From the NCBI RefSeq assembly GCF_928392795.1, contig NZ_CAKMTJ010000001.1, positions 1 to 64,000 on the forward strand: a stretch of 64,000 nt of DNA, read 5' to 3'. Shown piece after piece: positions 1 to 7,555 of the stretch (position 1 is its first letter; every line of letters starts with the position of its first letter). The notes beneath the pieces are model-generated. The model made no database searches and had not been told where the DNA came from. It worked only from the letters and a program-made list of their open reading frames with translations. Both the position numbers and the translations under genes were made by a program. Source of the stretch: Rothia nasimurium. GTDB lineage: Bacteria; Actinomycetota; Actinomycetes; Actinomycetales; Micrococcaceae.

Positions 1-61
1 ACAAACTACGTGCCCCTCCCCCCCGCCTGGGGTGGTGGGCCACTTCTTATGCCTCTAGGGC
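1..61. other. Window edge, downstream of pfkA
   Basis: This short stretch follows the pfkA stop on the minus strand. On the minus strand it holds a weak C/G-rich hairpin (CCCC-AGG-CGGGG) followed a little later by a T-containing tail, which could act as a terminator. No gene is visible. Confidence 0.3.
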
Positions 62-1093
62 CTAGCGGCCGAAGAGGACCTTAGCCTCTTCGTAGCGGTG
101 AACCGGAACGGTCTTGAGGCCGTTGAGGGCCTCAGCGAAATCAACACGCTTGATCTCGGTGCCCTGCATGGCAACCATCTTGCCCCATTCCTTGTCGTGA
201 ATCATGTCGACAACCTGGATGCCCAGGCGGGTGGAAAGTACGCGGTCAAAGCCGGTAGGGGCGCCACCGCGCTGGATGTGGCCCAGGGTGGTGTTGCGGG
301 TTTCAATGCCGGTGATGCGCTCGATCTCCTGGGCAACCCAGTCACCGATACCGCCCAGGCGGGGGCGGCCGTCCTTCTCCTGGCCCTTGCCTGCCATCAC
401 ATCGTCGAAGCCTTCGGGGATGAAGCCCTCAGCAACAACGATCAGGGGGGAGCGGCCGCGGTCGTGAACTTCCTTGACCCAGCCAGAAACCTCTTCCATC
501 GAGACCTTAACCTCGGGAATCAGAATAGCGTGAGCGCCGCCGGACATACCGGAGTGCAGGGCAATCCAACCAACGTGACGGCCCATGACCTCAGCGACCA
601 TGGCGCGGTGGTGGGACTCGCCGGTGGTACGCAGACGGTCCAGGGCATCGGTTGCGATAGAAACTGCGGTATCGAAACCGAAGGTGTAGTCGGTTGCCTG
701 CAGGTCGTTATCAATAGTCTTGGGAACACCAACCACGGGCAGGCCCGCGTCAGCCAGGCGCTTAGCACCAGCCAGGGTACCCTCGCCACCGATAGCGACA
801 ATAGCGTCGATACCGTTGCGTTCCATCATGATCTCGATGTTCTCGGGGCCACCCTTAGGACCATCGAAGGGGTTAGTGCGGGAAGTACCCAGGATGGTGC
901 CACCGGTACGAGCCAGACCACGAACCTTGGTACGGGGCAAATCCATGAAGTCGCCTTCAACAACACCGCGCCAACCGTCGCGGAAGCCAACGAACTCGTC
1001 GCCGTAGGTCTTGACGCCATTGAGCACAGCGCCACGGATAACAGCGTTCAGGCCGGGGCAGTCGCCGCCGGAGGTGAGCAGACCGATCTTCAT
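62..1093 (-). CDS. pfkA: 6-phosphofructokinase, ATP-type group III
   Basis: Phosphorylates fructose 6-phosphate to the 1,6-bisphosphate, the committing step of glycolysis. The 343-residue protein starts with the nucleotide-loop motif LTSGGDCPGLNAVI (residues 6-19), has GGEGT at 102-106 and PKTIDND at 124-130. In this family a Gly at the second-last position of GGEGT (here G105) goes with ATP use, while an Asp there goes with pyrophosphate; the Lys of PKTIDND (K125) is typical of the actinobacterial group III enzymes. I therefore infer an ATP-dependent enzyme, but the combination G105/K125 is a mixed signature and pyrophosphate use is not strictly excluded. Start chosen because AAGGAG lies 7 nt upstream on the minus strand. 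Its upstream region carries a structured repeat (1329-1436). Confidence 0.95.
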   Translation of the reverse strand: MKIGLLTSGGDCPGLNAVIRGAVLNGVKTYGDEFVGFRDGWRGVVEGDFMDLPRTKVRGLARTGGTILGTSRTNPFDGPKGGPENIEIMMERNGIDAIVAIGGEGTLAGAKRLADAGLPVVGVPKTIDNDLQATDYTFGFDTAVSIATDALDRLRTTGESHHRAMVAEVMGRHVGWIALHSGMSGGAHAILIPEVKVSMEEVSGWVKEVHDRGRSPLIVVAEGFIPEGFDDVMAGKGQEKDGRPRLGGIGDWVAQEIERITGIETRNTTLGHIQRGGAPTGFDRVLSTRLGIQVVDMIHDKEWGKMVAMQGTEIKRVDFAEALNGLKTVPVHRYEEAKVLFGR

Positions 1094-1494
1094 GGAGAAA
1101 CTCCTTGTGTTATTCCTGATGGGGAATGATGGTGGTGACCCTGTTGGGTTTCTGCCCGTTTAGACAGCCCAAAGTGTGGGTCTTTGTTGGTTTCTATTGT
1201 AGTAAAGAGGGGTTGCGTTGGGTAGCTGTGGGGTAGGTTGCGCTGTATGTTTTCAACCTCGCCGTTAGAGTCAGTGATGACTTTATGTCGGGTGAGGTAG
1301 TAGGTTCGGGCGCACCGGATATACAGATAGCGCGGCACATGAACCTTCGCAAGCGACCCTCTCGCAGCTTCGCTTCGCTCAGGTGCGATTCACGCCAGCC
1401 GCCGAGCCAGCTTGCTTGCGGTTCATATGCCGCGCTTACTTGGCGTCCTGCGTACCACTGAGGCGCACGCGCCTGTATACCCGCGTCAGGCAAA
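1094..1494. other. Intergenic region pfkA/aspC
   Basis: About 400 nt without a gene. The aspC-proximal part holds one copy of the three-member structured repeat (1329-1436, minus-strand sense). The remaining 235 nt should carry the pfkA promoter; it is somewhat AT-richer than the flanks, but I see no convincing operator. The short ORFs here are shadows. Confidence 0.6.
1329..1436 (-). ncRNA. Structured intergenic repeat, copy C
   Basis: Read on the minus strand it begins with an outer stem of 17 nt (1420-1436 with 1329-1345) that has one G-U wobble on this strand but an A-C mismatch on the other, favouring minus-strand RNA. Next comes stem 2, GCAAGC with GCTTGC, then the conserved block TGGCTCGG...GCTGGCGTGAAT, stem 3 (TCGCA with TGCGA), and the conserved block AGAGGGTC. 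It shares only the conserved blocks with copies at 16718-16824 and 26864-26966; every stem differs in sequence yet stays paired. It lies in the same sense as aspC and pfkA. Function unknown: structured RNA is inferred from covariation. Confidence 0.65.
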
Positions 1495-2697
1495 TTACTG
1501 CGCGGTTGCCAGCAGCTTCTGCATGCGAGCAAGGCCTTCGGCGAGGTCTTCATCGCCCAGGGCGTAGGACAGGCGCAGGTAACCGGAGGGACCAAAAGCC
1601 TCACCGGGAACAACCGCTACTTCGGCCTCTTCCAGGATGATTTCGGCAAGCTCGGCGGAGGTCTGCGGGGTCTTGCCTGCAATGGTCTTGCCCAGCAGGC
1701 CGGTGACGTCGGCGTAGGCGTAGAAGGCACCCTTGGGGGTGGGGCAGTGGACGCCCTCGATAGCGTTAAGCCCCTCAACGATGGTCTTGCGGCGGCGGTC
1801 GAAGGCCTTATGCATCTCGTTGACGGCGTCGAGGGAACCCGAGACAGCTTCAAGTGCCGCCAGCTGGGCGATGTTGTTGACGTTAGAGGTCATATGTGAC
1901 TGCAGGTTGGTTGCCGCCTTGGTGATGTCGGCGGGGGCAATCATCCAGCCCACGCGCCAGCCGGTCATGGCATAGGTCTTGGCAACACCGTTGAGAATGA
2001 CGGTGTTCTCAGCCAGGGCGGGCACGGCCTTGACGATGGAAGTGAAGGGTACGCCGTCGTAGGTGAGGTGCTCGTAGATTTCGTCGGTGAGCACGATGAT
2101 GCCCTTCTCCAGCGCCCACTCGCCAATAGCCTTGGTCTCTTCGGGGGTGTAGACCGCACCGGTGGGGTTAGATGGGGATACGAAAATCAGGGCCTTGGTG
2201 GCGGGGGTGTAGGCTGCCTCCAGCATGTCGGGGGTGACCTTGTACTCCTTGTCGGCGCCGGCGAAGACTTCAATGGGGTTGCCACCGGCCAGGCGGATAG
2301 CCTCGGGGTAGGTGGTCCAATAGGGGGCGGGTAGCAGCACGTCGTCGCCTTCGTCAATGACGGTGGCAAAGGCCTGGTAGACGGCCTGCTTGCCACCGTT
2401 GGTCACGATCACCTGTGAGGCATCGATATCGATACCGGAATCGCGCTTGGTCTTCTCAACGATTGCCTGCTTGAGGGCGGGCAGGCCTGCGGCCTGGGTG
2501 TAGCGGAAGTTAGCGGGATCATCGAGAGCCTTGCGGGCGGCGTCCACGATGTAGTCGGGGGTGGGGAAGTCGGGCTCGCCCGCACCGAAGCCGATCACCG
2601 GGCGTCCTTGTGCCTTCAGGGCCTTAGCTTTAGCGTCAACGACCAGGGTGGCCGAGGGGGCGATAGCGCCGATGCGGCGTGATACGCGGGCAGTCAT
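1495..2697 (-). CDS. aspC: Pyridoxal-phosphate aspartate aminotransferase
   Basis: A 400-residue class I aminotransferase, presumably interconverting aspartate and oxaloacetate with 2-oxoglutarate/glutamate. Seen: [12 protein letters not shown] (36-47), SNPTG (176-180), the PLP region [15 protein letters not shown] with Lys240 as the likely Schiff-base lysine, and the substrate-carboxylate arginine in GYLRLSYA near the C-terminus. The open frame extends 63 codons further upstream, but that part is unlike the family, so I start at the ATG before [17 protein letters not shown], the usual N-terminus. No strong ribosome-binding site precedes it. Substrate could also be another dicarboxylic or aromatic amino acid; family members are hard to separate by sequence. 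Confidence 0.88.
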   Translation of the reverse strand: MTARVSRRIGAIAPSATLVVDAKAKALKAQGRPVIGFGAGEPDFPTPDYIVDAARKALDDPANFRYTQAAGLPALKQAIVEKTKRDSGIDIDASQVIVTNGGKQAVYQAFATVIDEGDDVLLPAPYWTTYPEAIRLAGGNPIEVFAGADKEYKVTPDMLEAAYTPATKALIFVSPSNPTGAVYTPEETKAIGEWALEKGIIVLTDEIYEHLTYDGVPFTSIVKAVPALAENTVILNGVAKTYAMTGWRVGWMIAPADITKAATNLQSHMTSNVNNIAQLAALEAVSGSLDAVNEMHKAFDRRRKTIVEGLNAIEGVHCPTPKGAFYAYADVTGLLGKTIAGKTPQTSAELAEIILEEAEVAVVPGEAFGPSGYLRLSYALGDEDLAEGLARMQKLLATAQ

Positions 2698-2839
2698 GGT
2701 GAGGTTCTCGCTTCCGTCCTGCGGGCAGGACCGTCGGGGTGGGGCAAATGAAGGGCGCGGACGCCAGCGCGGCAGCTGGCACCTGCCCCTTAAATCATAG
2801 GTCGGACGGCAGTTGGGAGAGGGGCTGGCGCGCACCAAA

Positions 2840-2868
2840 TTGCCAAAGCAAAAAATTTGTTCTACAGT
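2840..2868 (+). promoter_or_regulatory. Promoter for tRNA-Trp/secE/nusG
   Basis: TTGCCA (2840-2845) and TACAGT (2863-2868) are separated by exactly 17 nt, a good sigma-70-type match, about 80 nt before the tRNA. It would drive tRNA-Trp and probably secE-nusG behind it. Confidence 0.55.
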
Positions 2869-2948
2869 AGATAACGTTGTTCGCAACCGAACAGCTTTAG
2901 GTTTGTGCCCGTAAAGGTTTCAAGCCTCCTTGAAGGGGTAACCTTCAA

Positions 2949-3021
2949 AGGGCGGTGGCTCAATTGGTAGAGCAGCGGTCTCCAAAACCGCAGGTTGCAG
3001 GTTCGAGTCCTGTCCGCCCTG
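2949..3021 (+). tRNA. trpT: tRNA-Trp (anticodon CCA)
   Basis: A 73-nt cloverleaf: acceptor stem AGGGCGG (2949-2955) pairs with CCGCCCT (3014-3020), discriminator G3021, D-loop with GGTAG, anticodon loop CTCCAAA with anticodon CCA, and T-loop GTTCGAGTCC. The CCA tail is not encoded. Placement just before secE-nusG is the common actinobacterial arrangement. Confidence 0.97.
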
Positions 3022-3096
3022 CTTCAAGCCTCACAGGTTTATTTGTCAATCGAACAGTTGATGTTCATGATGAGTCTAGAAAGGGGCGGGCCTACA

Positions 3097-3360
3097 ATGG
3101 CTAAATCAATCGCCGCCAGGACCGCCGATTCTGAAGAACCAGGCGCAGAGAAGAAGCTGGGCTTCTTCGGCCGTATTTTCCAGTTCTTGCGCGAAGTTAT
3201 CGCAGAACTCAAAAAAGTCACCACTCCCACCGGTAAAGAACTGGTGCAGTACGTGATTATTGTTCTTTTCTTTGTTGCTTTTATGATGCTCTTCATCTCG
3301 GGCCTAGATTATGTTTTCGGTCAGGGAGCCTTCTGGATTTTTGGTAACGGCATCAACTAG
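3097..3360 (+). CDS. secE: Preprotein translocase subunit SecE
   Basis: An 87-residue single-pass membrane protein that clamps SecY in the SecYEG translocon. Residues 20-46 (KLGFFGRIFQFLREVIAELKK...) form the amphipathic helix typical of SecE and residues about 49-70 form the one membrane span. The start is the ATG before AKSIAARTADSEE; an in-frame ATG ten codons upstream is possible but lies across the purine-rich AGAAAGGGG that looks like the ribosome-binding site. Followed 104 nt later by nusG, the conserved neighbour. Confidence 0.95.
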   Translation: MAKSIAARTADSEEPGAEKKLGFFGRIFQFLREVIAELKKVTTPTGKELVQYVIIVLFFVAFMMLFISGLDYVFGQGAFWIFGNGIN

Positions 3361-3464
3361 TAGCTCCGGTAGCTAGGCCGATGGCGGCCTAGCCCGTAGA
3401 ATCTTTTGTGAATGTAAGGGTCTATGTGCCCTCAAGTAAACCCCAATGACGAAAGCAGGAAAGC

Positions 3465-4211
3465 GTGTCCGAGCAGGAAGTTGCACCTGAAACCGAAGAG
3501 GTCGTAGAACCTGCAGAGCAGGCAACCGACGAGGGCCACGAGGCTGTTGAAGTAGCAGCCGCTGAGGTCGTTGAAGAAGTCACCGAAGCTGAAGAAGCCG
3601 GTGAGCCCGCCGTTGACCCGCTCGAAGAATTCAAGGCTAAGCTGCGCCGCCAGGAAGGTGAATGGTTCGTCATTCACACCTACGCCGGCTACGAGAATAA
3701 GGTCAAGGCCAACCTCGAATCCCGTGCCCAGACCATGAACGCTGAAGACGACATCTTTGAGGTTCAGGTCCCCATGGAAGAGGTCATGGAGGTCAAGAAC
3801 ACCACCAAGAAGCTGGTTCGTCGCGTGCGCGTGCCCGGCTACGCCCTGGTGCGTATGAATCTGACCGACGAGAGCTGGGGCGTTGTGCGCCACACCCCCG
3901 GTGTGACCGGCTTCGTGGGGCAGGACGCCTACAACCCGGTTCCCCTGCGTCTTGATGAGGTTGTCGACATGCTGGCTCCCGTCTTTGAGGCTGAGCAGGC
4001 AGAAGCAGGCGCCGCTCCCAAGGCTGCACCCGCCGTCGAGACCGGCTTTGAGATTGGTGAGGCCGTCACCGTTAAGGAAGGCCCCTTCGAGGGCATGCCC
4101 GCAACCATCTCAGAGATCAACGCAGCAGCTTCATCCATGGTTGTGCTGATTTCCGTCTTCGAACGCGAGACCCCCGTGACCCTGAACTTCTCACAGGTCA
4201 CCAAGATGTAA
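3465..4211 (+). CDS. nusG: Transcription elongation factor NusG
   Basis: Binds RNA polymerase and modulates pausing, Rho termination and transcription-translation coupling. The 248-residue protein has an acidic, low-complexity extension (residues 1 to about 62), then an NGN domain starting at EWFVIHTYAGYENKVK, and a C-terminal KOW domain from about 195 (FEIGEAVTVKEGPFEGMPATI) to the end. The acidic N-terminal extension is usual in actinobacterial NusG. Start is GTG at 3465, preceded by AGCAGGAAAG. A strong terminator follows. Confidence 0.96.
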   Translation: MSEQEVAPETEEVVEPAEQATDEGHEAVEVAAAEVVEEVTEAEEAGEPAVDPLEEFKAKLRRQEGEWFVIHTYAGYENKVKANLESRAQTMNAEDDIFEVQVPMEEVMEVKNTTKKLVRRVRVPGYALVRMNLTDESWGVVRHTPGVTGFVGQDAYNPVPLRLDEVVDMLAPVFEAEQAEAGAAPKAAPAVETGFEIGEAVTVKEGPFEGMPATISEINAAASSMVVLISVFERETPVTLNFSQVTKM

Positions 4212-4230
4212 CACCGGTCAGACCGGTTAC

Positions 4231-4264
4231 AGGCCGCCCCGCTTGATGTGGGGCGGCCTTTTCT
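4231..4264 (+). terminator. Rho-independent terminator after nusG
   Basis: AGGCCGCCCC (4231-4240) pairs with GGGGCGGCCT (4250-4259) around a 9-nt loop and is followed by TTTTCT. A smaller hairpin (CCGGTC/GACCGG) lies directly before it. Confidence 0.9.
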
Positions 4265-4638
4265 GTGTCTAGGTGAAAAACACGGTGTGTGCACCTAGGG
4301 TTACCCGCATTTATTCTGGTTTACCCGCACCTAGTTGCGGGTAAACCAGAATAAATGCGGGGAAACTAGGGGAGGACGTTTGTTCGCGGGGAGTCTATGG
4401 GAGGACGCGCGCGGACGTGACCTGACCCCGCACTTACCCGCGCCTGTGAGCAAGCACCCAGGGGCAGGCGTCCGCCCCGCAATAGCTTTAAAGCTCAGAC
4501 CGTACTAAGATAGAAGACTGTATGTGCGCACCCACGCCGGTGCGCCCCTACACGGTGCCGCCGCCGCCATGGCAGCACCACCGCCCGGTGCATACTCCTG
4601 TGCGCCGGTCCACCAGCTAAGAAAAGGACCAAACACAA
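4265..4638. other. Intergenic region nusG/rplK
   Basis: About 375 nt with no gene. It contains a short hairpin (CTAGGTG with CACCTAG, about 4270-4297), then the 26-bp perfect inverted repeat at 4304-4361, and then G-rich sequence with two GGACG motifs (GGACGCGCGCGGACG near 4403-4418). The rplK promoter and leader must lie in its second half; a possible -10 is TAAGAT near 4506. Confidence 0.5.
4304..4361. repeat. 26-bp perfect inverted repeat
   Basis: Left arm 4304-4329 and right arm 4336-4361 are exact reverse complements with a 6-nt loop (CCTAGT). CCTAG and CTAGG occur again just outside the arms (about 4294-4298 and 4366-4370). Neither side has a T-run, so it is not a standard terminator. 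It could be a cruciform-forming site, a remnant mobile-element end, or an RNA hairpin. Confidence 0.85.
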
Positions 4639-5070
4639 ATGGCTCCCAAGAAGAAGGTCGCAGGCCTCATCAAGCTGCAGATTCAGGCAGGCGCCGCTAA
4701 CCCCGCGCCCCCCGTTGGCCCCGCACTCGGTGCACACGGCGTCAACATCATGGAATTCTGCAAGGCCTACAACGCAGCCACCGAATCCCAGCGCGGCAAC
4801 ATCATCCCCGTAGAAATCACCGTCTACGAGGACCGCTCCTTCACCTTCATCACCAAGACCCCTCCCGCAGCACAGCTCATCAAGAAGGCAGCTGGCGTTG
4901 CTAAGGGCTCCGGCGTACCCCACACCCAGAAGGTCGGCTCACTGACCCTGGACCAGGTCAAGGAAATCGCCCAGACCAAGATGGAAGACCTCAACGCTAA
5001 CGACATCGACGCCGCAGCGAAGATCATCGCCGGCACCGCCCGCTCCATGGGCATCACCGTCGAAGGCTAA
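4639..5070 (+). CDS. rplK: 50S ribosomal protein L11
   Basis: Binds the GTPase-associated region of 23S rRNA. The 143-residue protein has the family's N-terminal [27 protein letters not shown] and the C-terminal RNA-binding domain, ending [17 protein letters not shown]. Length is standard. AAGGAC precedes the ATG. Co-directional with rplA 140 nt downstream. The proline-rich hinge [10 protein letters not shown] is the region where thiopeptide resistance changes map in this family; it looks wild-type here. Confidence 0.98.
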
Positions 5071-5137
5071 AACCCTTCCACCCCGCCCACCGTGGGGAAC
5101 CGAGGTTCACACCTCACCCAAAGACAATTGTTAGAGT

Positions 5138-5179
5138 CTCCCACCCGGGAGGCATGTGGCAGAGCCGAGCGCGGCTCAC
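5138..5179 (+). promoter_or_regulatory. Hairpins in the rplK-rplA spacer
   Basis: Two adjacent small hairpins: CTCCC (5138-5142) with GGGAG (5147-5151), and GAGCCG with CGGCTC (about 5164-5179). L1 proteins commonly regulate their own operon by binding mRNA that mimics its rRNA site; whether these hairpins serve that role is only a guess. Confidence 0.3.
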
Positions 5180-5210
5180 CAAAGACCACACCTGCAAAGG
5201 AGAAAAGCAG

Positions 5211-5903
5211 ATGGCAAAGCGCAGCAAGGCGTACCAGGCAGCTGTAGCCAAGATTGAAGCGGACAAGCTCTACGCACCCGCCGAGGCTATTGCAGTAGCA
5301 AAGGACATCGCGGCAGACAAGCCCAATTCAACCGTTGAGGTCGCACTGCGACTCGGCGTTGACCCCCGCAAGGCAGACCAGATGGTACGCGGTACCGTCA
5401 ACCTGCCCCACGGCACCGGTAAGACTGCCCGCGTAGTAGTTATCGCAGCCGGTGAAAAGGCTGAAGCAGCAGAAGCAGCTGGCGCTGACTTCGTTGGCTC
5501 AGACGACCTGATCGCAAAGATCGCTGGCGGCTGGACCGACTTCGACGCAGCAGTTGCAACCCCCGACATGATGGGCAAGGTTGGCCGTCTGGGTAAGGTT
5601 CTGGGCCCCCGTAACCTCATGCCCAACCCCAAGACCGGCACCGTCACCATGGATGTTGCTAAGGCAGTGGCAGACATCAAGGGCGGTAAGATTGACTTCC
5701 GCGTTGACCGCAACTCAAACCTGCACTTCATCATCGGTAAGGCTTCCTTCACCGCTGAGCAGCTGACCGAGAACTTCGAAGCAGCTCTCGAAGAGGTTAA
5801 CCGCCTCAAGCCCTCATCAGCTAAGGGCCGCTACATCTCAAAGGCAACCATCGCCACCACCTTCGGTCCTGGCGTTCCCGTTGACCCCTCAACCGTAGCC
5901 TAA
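5211..5903 (+). CDS. rplA: 50S ribosomal protein L1
   Basis: Forms the L1 stalk that guides deacylated tRNA out of the ribosome. The 230-residue protein begins MAKRSKAYQ and contains [21 protein letters not shown], the family hallmark. The frame is open further upstream, but AAAGGAG at 5197-5203 fixes the ATG at 5211. Its last codons and the terminator behind it are duplicated at 7351-7425, flanking an AT-rich insert. Confidence 0.98.
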   Translation: MAKRSKAYQAAVAKIEADKLYAPAEAIAVAKDIAADKPNSTVEVALRLGVDPRKADQMVRGTVNLPHGTGKTARVVVIAAGEKAEAAEAAGADFVGSDDLIAKIAGGWTDFDAAVATPDMMGKVGRLGKVLGPRNLMPNPKTGTVTMDVAKAVADIKGGKIDFRVDRNSNLHFIIGKASFTAEQLTENFEAALEEVNRLKPSSAKGRYISKATIATTFGPGVPVDPSTVA

Positions 5904-5925
5904 GTTTCTTAGACCCTAACGGTTA
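5892..5925 (+). repeat. Direct repeat, rplA 3' end, copy 1
   Basis: A 34-bp block beginning ACCGTAGCCTAAG and ending CCCTAACGGTTA that includes the last rplA codons and stop. It recurs without a mismatch at 7351-7384. After 5 divergent bases both copies continue into the same terminator stem. Confidence 0.9.
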
Positions 5926-5930
5926 TTCAC

Positions 5931-5971
5931 GGCAGGCTCCCCGCGTCTAGTGCGCGGGGAGCCTGCTTTTT
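5931..5971 (+). terminator. Terminator of rplK-rplA
   Basis: GGCAGGCTCCCCGC (5931-5944) pairs with GCGGGGAGCCTGC (5953-5965) and is followed by TTTTT. The stem is repeated at 7390-7426 with a different loop. Confidence 0.92.
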
Positions 5972-5978
5972 CAGATTA

Positions 5979-6006
5979 AAGAAAAGTACTTAAGTACTCT
6001 CTTTAG
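5979..6006. promoter_or_regulatory. Palindrome at the start of the insert
   Basis: AAGTACTTAAGTACT is palindromic (AGTACTTAAGTACT, 14 bp), flanked by AAAG and CTTT that extend the symmetry. It could be an operator or a hairpin of the inserted segment. Confidence 0.35.
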
Positions 6007-6108
6007 TCTAGTGACAGAATAACTCTGGTTTTTCCTGCACCCCGGTTATAGGCTACTTATCAACCAGCTCCATCAAGGAGTCTGGCATGTTAGAGAAAAG
6101 AGATAAAG

Positions 6109-6828
6109 ATGTCCCTTTTACCCCCCCGTTCTGCTTTTAGTATCTGTGCGGTTGGCGCTGTGTTGATTGGTGGAGTAGGTCTTGCACCTGCTTCAGCTGA
6201 TAGTTCAGTTCCAAGGAGCCAAGATAGCTCTGTGCAGATGGTAACTATGATTGCTGATTCCTCTGCCTTTAAGGAATACGTTTATGATTTTGATTTGCCG
6301 GAAGGCGCCAGCATGGAGATTCTTGAGGGCGGTCTTGTTCTTGTAGAAGATGCTGAGGGGAATTTTATGGCTGGTGTTGCTGCTCCTTGGGCTAAGGACG
6401 CCGGGGGAGCGGACGTACCGACTCATTATGAGATTCGGGGATCTGATTTGGTGCAGATTGTAGAGCATCGGGGACAGGAGAGCGTGGCGTATCCTGTGAC
6501 AGCTGACCCTTGGCTAGGACGGGATTTGATTAGCCGCGTCTGGGTAACTAACCATCGTGAAGGCTACAAGGTAAATGTTGTAGCCACTAGTTGGGGCAGG
6601 GCTTTTAGTGGAGTCGCGGCACATAAGGCACATGTTGATGAACTTGTCTCGAAGACCGCACGGGGACGGATAACACCAACTATCCGAGAACAGTATCTCT
6701 GCCATGTCGCTGGTAACCTTTTCGAGAGAGAAGATTATAATATGGAATCCTGGTTGCCCTATAGGCCCTGGTGGCAGCAACTGAACTTGGTTGACCAATA
6801 TAACCCGGGAGGTAGCCGTTATGCATAA
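6109..6828 (+). CDS. Secreted DUF2599-like protein
   Basis: A 239-residue exported protein of unknown function. Residues 1-31 form a signal peptide ending APASADSS. Residues 128-137 read YPVTADPWLG, a segment often found before the DUF2599 domain in actinobacterial secreted proteins; the rest (GYKVNVVATSWGRAF..., TPTIREQYLCHVAGNLF, NMESWLPYRPWW, ending NPGG) fits that domain by pattern. Assignment is from memory of the family, not a search. Codon and base usage are clearly more AT-rich than in the ribosomal genes either side, and the gene sits between duplicated rplA ends, so horizontal arrival is likely. Overlaps the next gene by 8 nt (ATGCATAA), implying translational coupling. Confidence 0.7.
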   Translation: MSLLPPRSAFSICAVGAVLIGGVGLAPASADSSVPRSQDSSVQMVTMIADSSAFKEYVYDFDLPEGASMEILEGGLVLVEDAEGNFMAGVAAPWAKDAGGADVPTHYEIRGSDLVQIVEHRGQESVAYPVTADPWLGRDLISRVWVTNHREGYKVNVVATSWGRAFSGVAAHKAHVDELVSKTARGRITPTIREQYLCHVAGNLFEREDYNMESWLPYRPWWQQLNLVDQYNPGGSRYA

Positions 6829-7297
6829 GTATAAGTATCTCGTAGGTGTACTCAGTATAGTAACCCTTGGTTTCCTCATTTTTATCTGCAGCAGTTTTAG
6901 CGCTATAGTGACTTATTCTAAAATTGCTGCAAGCCCCTACGAATCTACTCCAGAAGAAGTTGCTTTAGCTTTCGCATACACGCTAGATAAAGAAGATTTC
7001 GATAGTTCTACCTCTCTGTACGATGTCTTCGCTGATTCAACAGTTTCAATAGCAACTATTGATGACCTTAAGAAAGCAGTAGGTTTACCGGATACATGCG
7101 ATTTAGCGACACAGGAAGTAGAAGACGTAAAAAGTAGGAAGTTAGATGGCACGATTTCAGTTGCAATTCCTTATATCTGTGAGGGGAAAGCAACCACTCA
7201 TGAAATCTATGTTTCAAATGGAACCTGGGAAACTCCCAACGGTGCAGGAAAATTTGTGGTTTCGATAGCGGCTGGCAAAGCTGGATATCCTCTATAA
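6821..7297 (+). CDS. Membrane-anchored protein, insert partner
   Basis: A 158-residue protein I do not recognise. Residues about 5-32 are a strongly hydrophobic segment (membrane anchor or uncleaved signal), followed by an extracellular region with two cysteines (CDLATQ and YICEGK) that could form a disulfide. The ATG at 6821 has GGGAGGT 6 nt upstream, inside the preceding gene, and overlaps that gene's stop, so the two are co-translated. This is the most AT-rich coding stretch in the window. A secreted protein coupled to a small membrane partner could be an effector/protector pair, but nothing in the sequence proves that. Confidence 0.65.
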   Translation: MHKYKYLVGVLSIVTLGFLIFICSSFSAIVTYSKIAASPYESTPEEVALAFAYTLDKEDFDSSTSLYDVFADSTVSIATIDDLKKAVGLPDTCDLATQEVEDVKSRKLDGTISVAIPYICEGKATTHEIYVSNGTWETPNGAGKFVVSIAAGKAGYPL

Positions 7298-7350
7298 GCA
7301 TTGAACGCCTGATTTAGCGTGTAGAGCACTCCTCCCTGATAGGCCCCACC

Positions 7351-7384
7351 ACCGTAGCCTAAGTTTCTTAGACCCTAACGGTTA
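7351..7384 (+). repeat. Direct repeat, rplA 3' end, copy 2
   Basis: Identical over 34 bp to 5892-5925. The bases just before it (GGCCCCACC versus GACCCCTCA) are also similar, so the homology extends a few codons into a former rplA tail. Together the copies bracket 5926-7350. Confidence 0.9.
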
Positions 7385-7389
7385 AACAA

Positions 7390-7427
7390 GGCAGGCTCCC
7401 CGCATGTGTCGCGGGGAGCCTGCTTTT
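7390..7427 (+). terminator. Duplicated terminator
   Basis: GCAGGCTCCCCGC pairs with GCGGGGAGCCTGC around a short loop (ATGTGT) and is followed by TTTTTGTT. Same stem as the rplA terminator at 5931-5971; it now terminates the two insert genes. Confidence 0.9.
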
Positions 7428-7555
7428 TGTTGTGGCGGGGAGGCGGGGCAAGGAGGGGGGTACAGGGACGATTGGGTCTAGCTTTCGCAGGCACAGGCAG
7501 CTATTCTTGTGGTCAAGAGCACACCCCTATCAAAGATGATTGGAGGCCCCGCCCC

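Larger units (their letters stand above)
7298..7555. other. Spacer with duplicated rplA end
   Basis: About 260 nt without a gene. It contains the second copy of the rplA 3' end and terminator (7351-7426), followed by GC-rich sequence leading to the next gene. A frame open through 7406-7555 is not convincing as coding. Confidence 0.6.

Noticed and set aside
98-1129. Long plus-strand open frame antisense to pfkA, and similar long antisense frames over scrB, narG, gcvP, rpoB and rpoC
   Set aside because: They mirror strongly conserved genes, lack family motifs and ribosome-binding sites, and arise from high-GC third positions.
2698-2886. N-terminal extension of aspC by 63 codons
   Set aside because: The extra residues are Pro/Arg/Ser-rich and unlike any aminotransferase N-terminus; the conserved start [10 protein letters not shown] fits the family.
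5926-7350. Insertion sequence or transposon between the rplA-end repeats
   Set aside because: There is no transposase or integrase frame and no terminal inverted repeats; only direct repeats of a host gene end are present.
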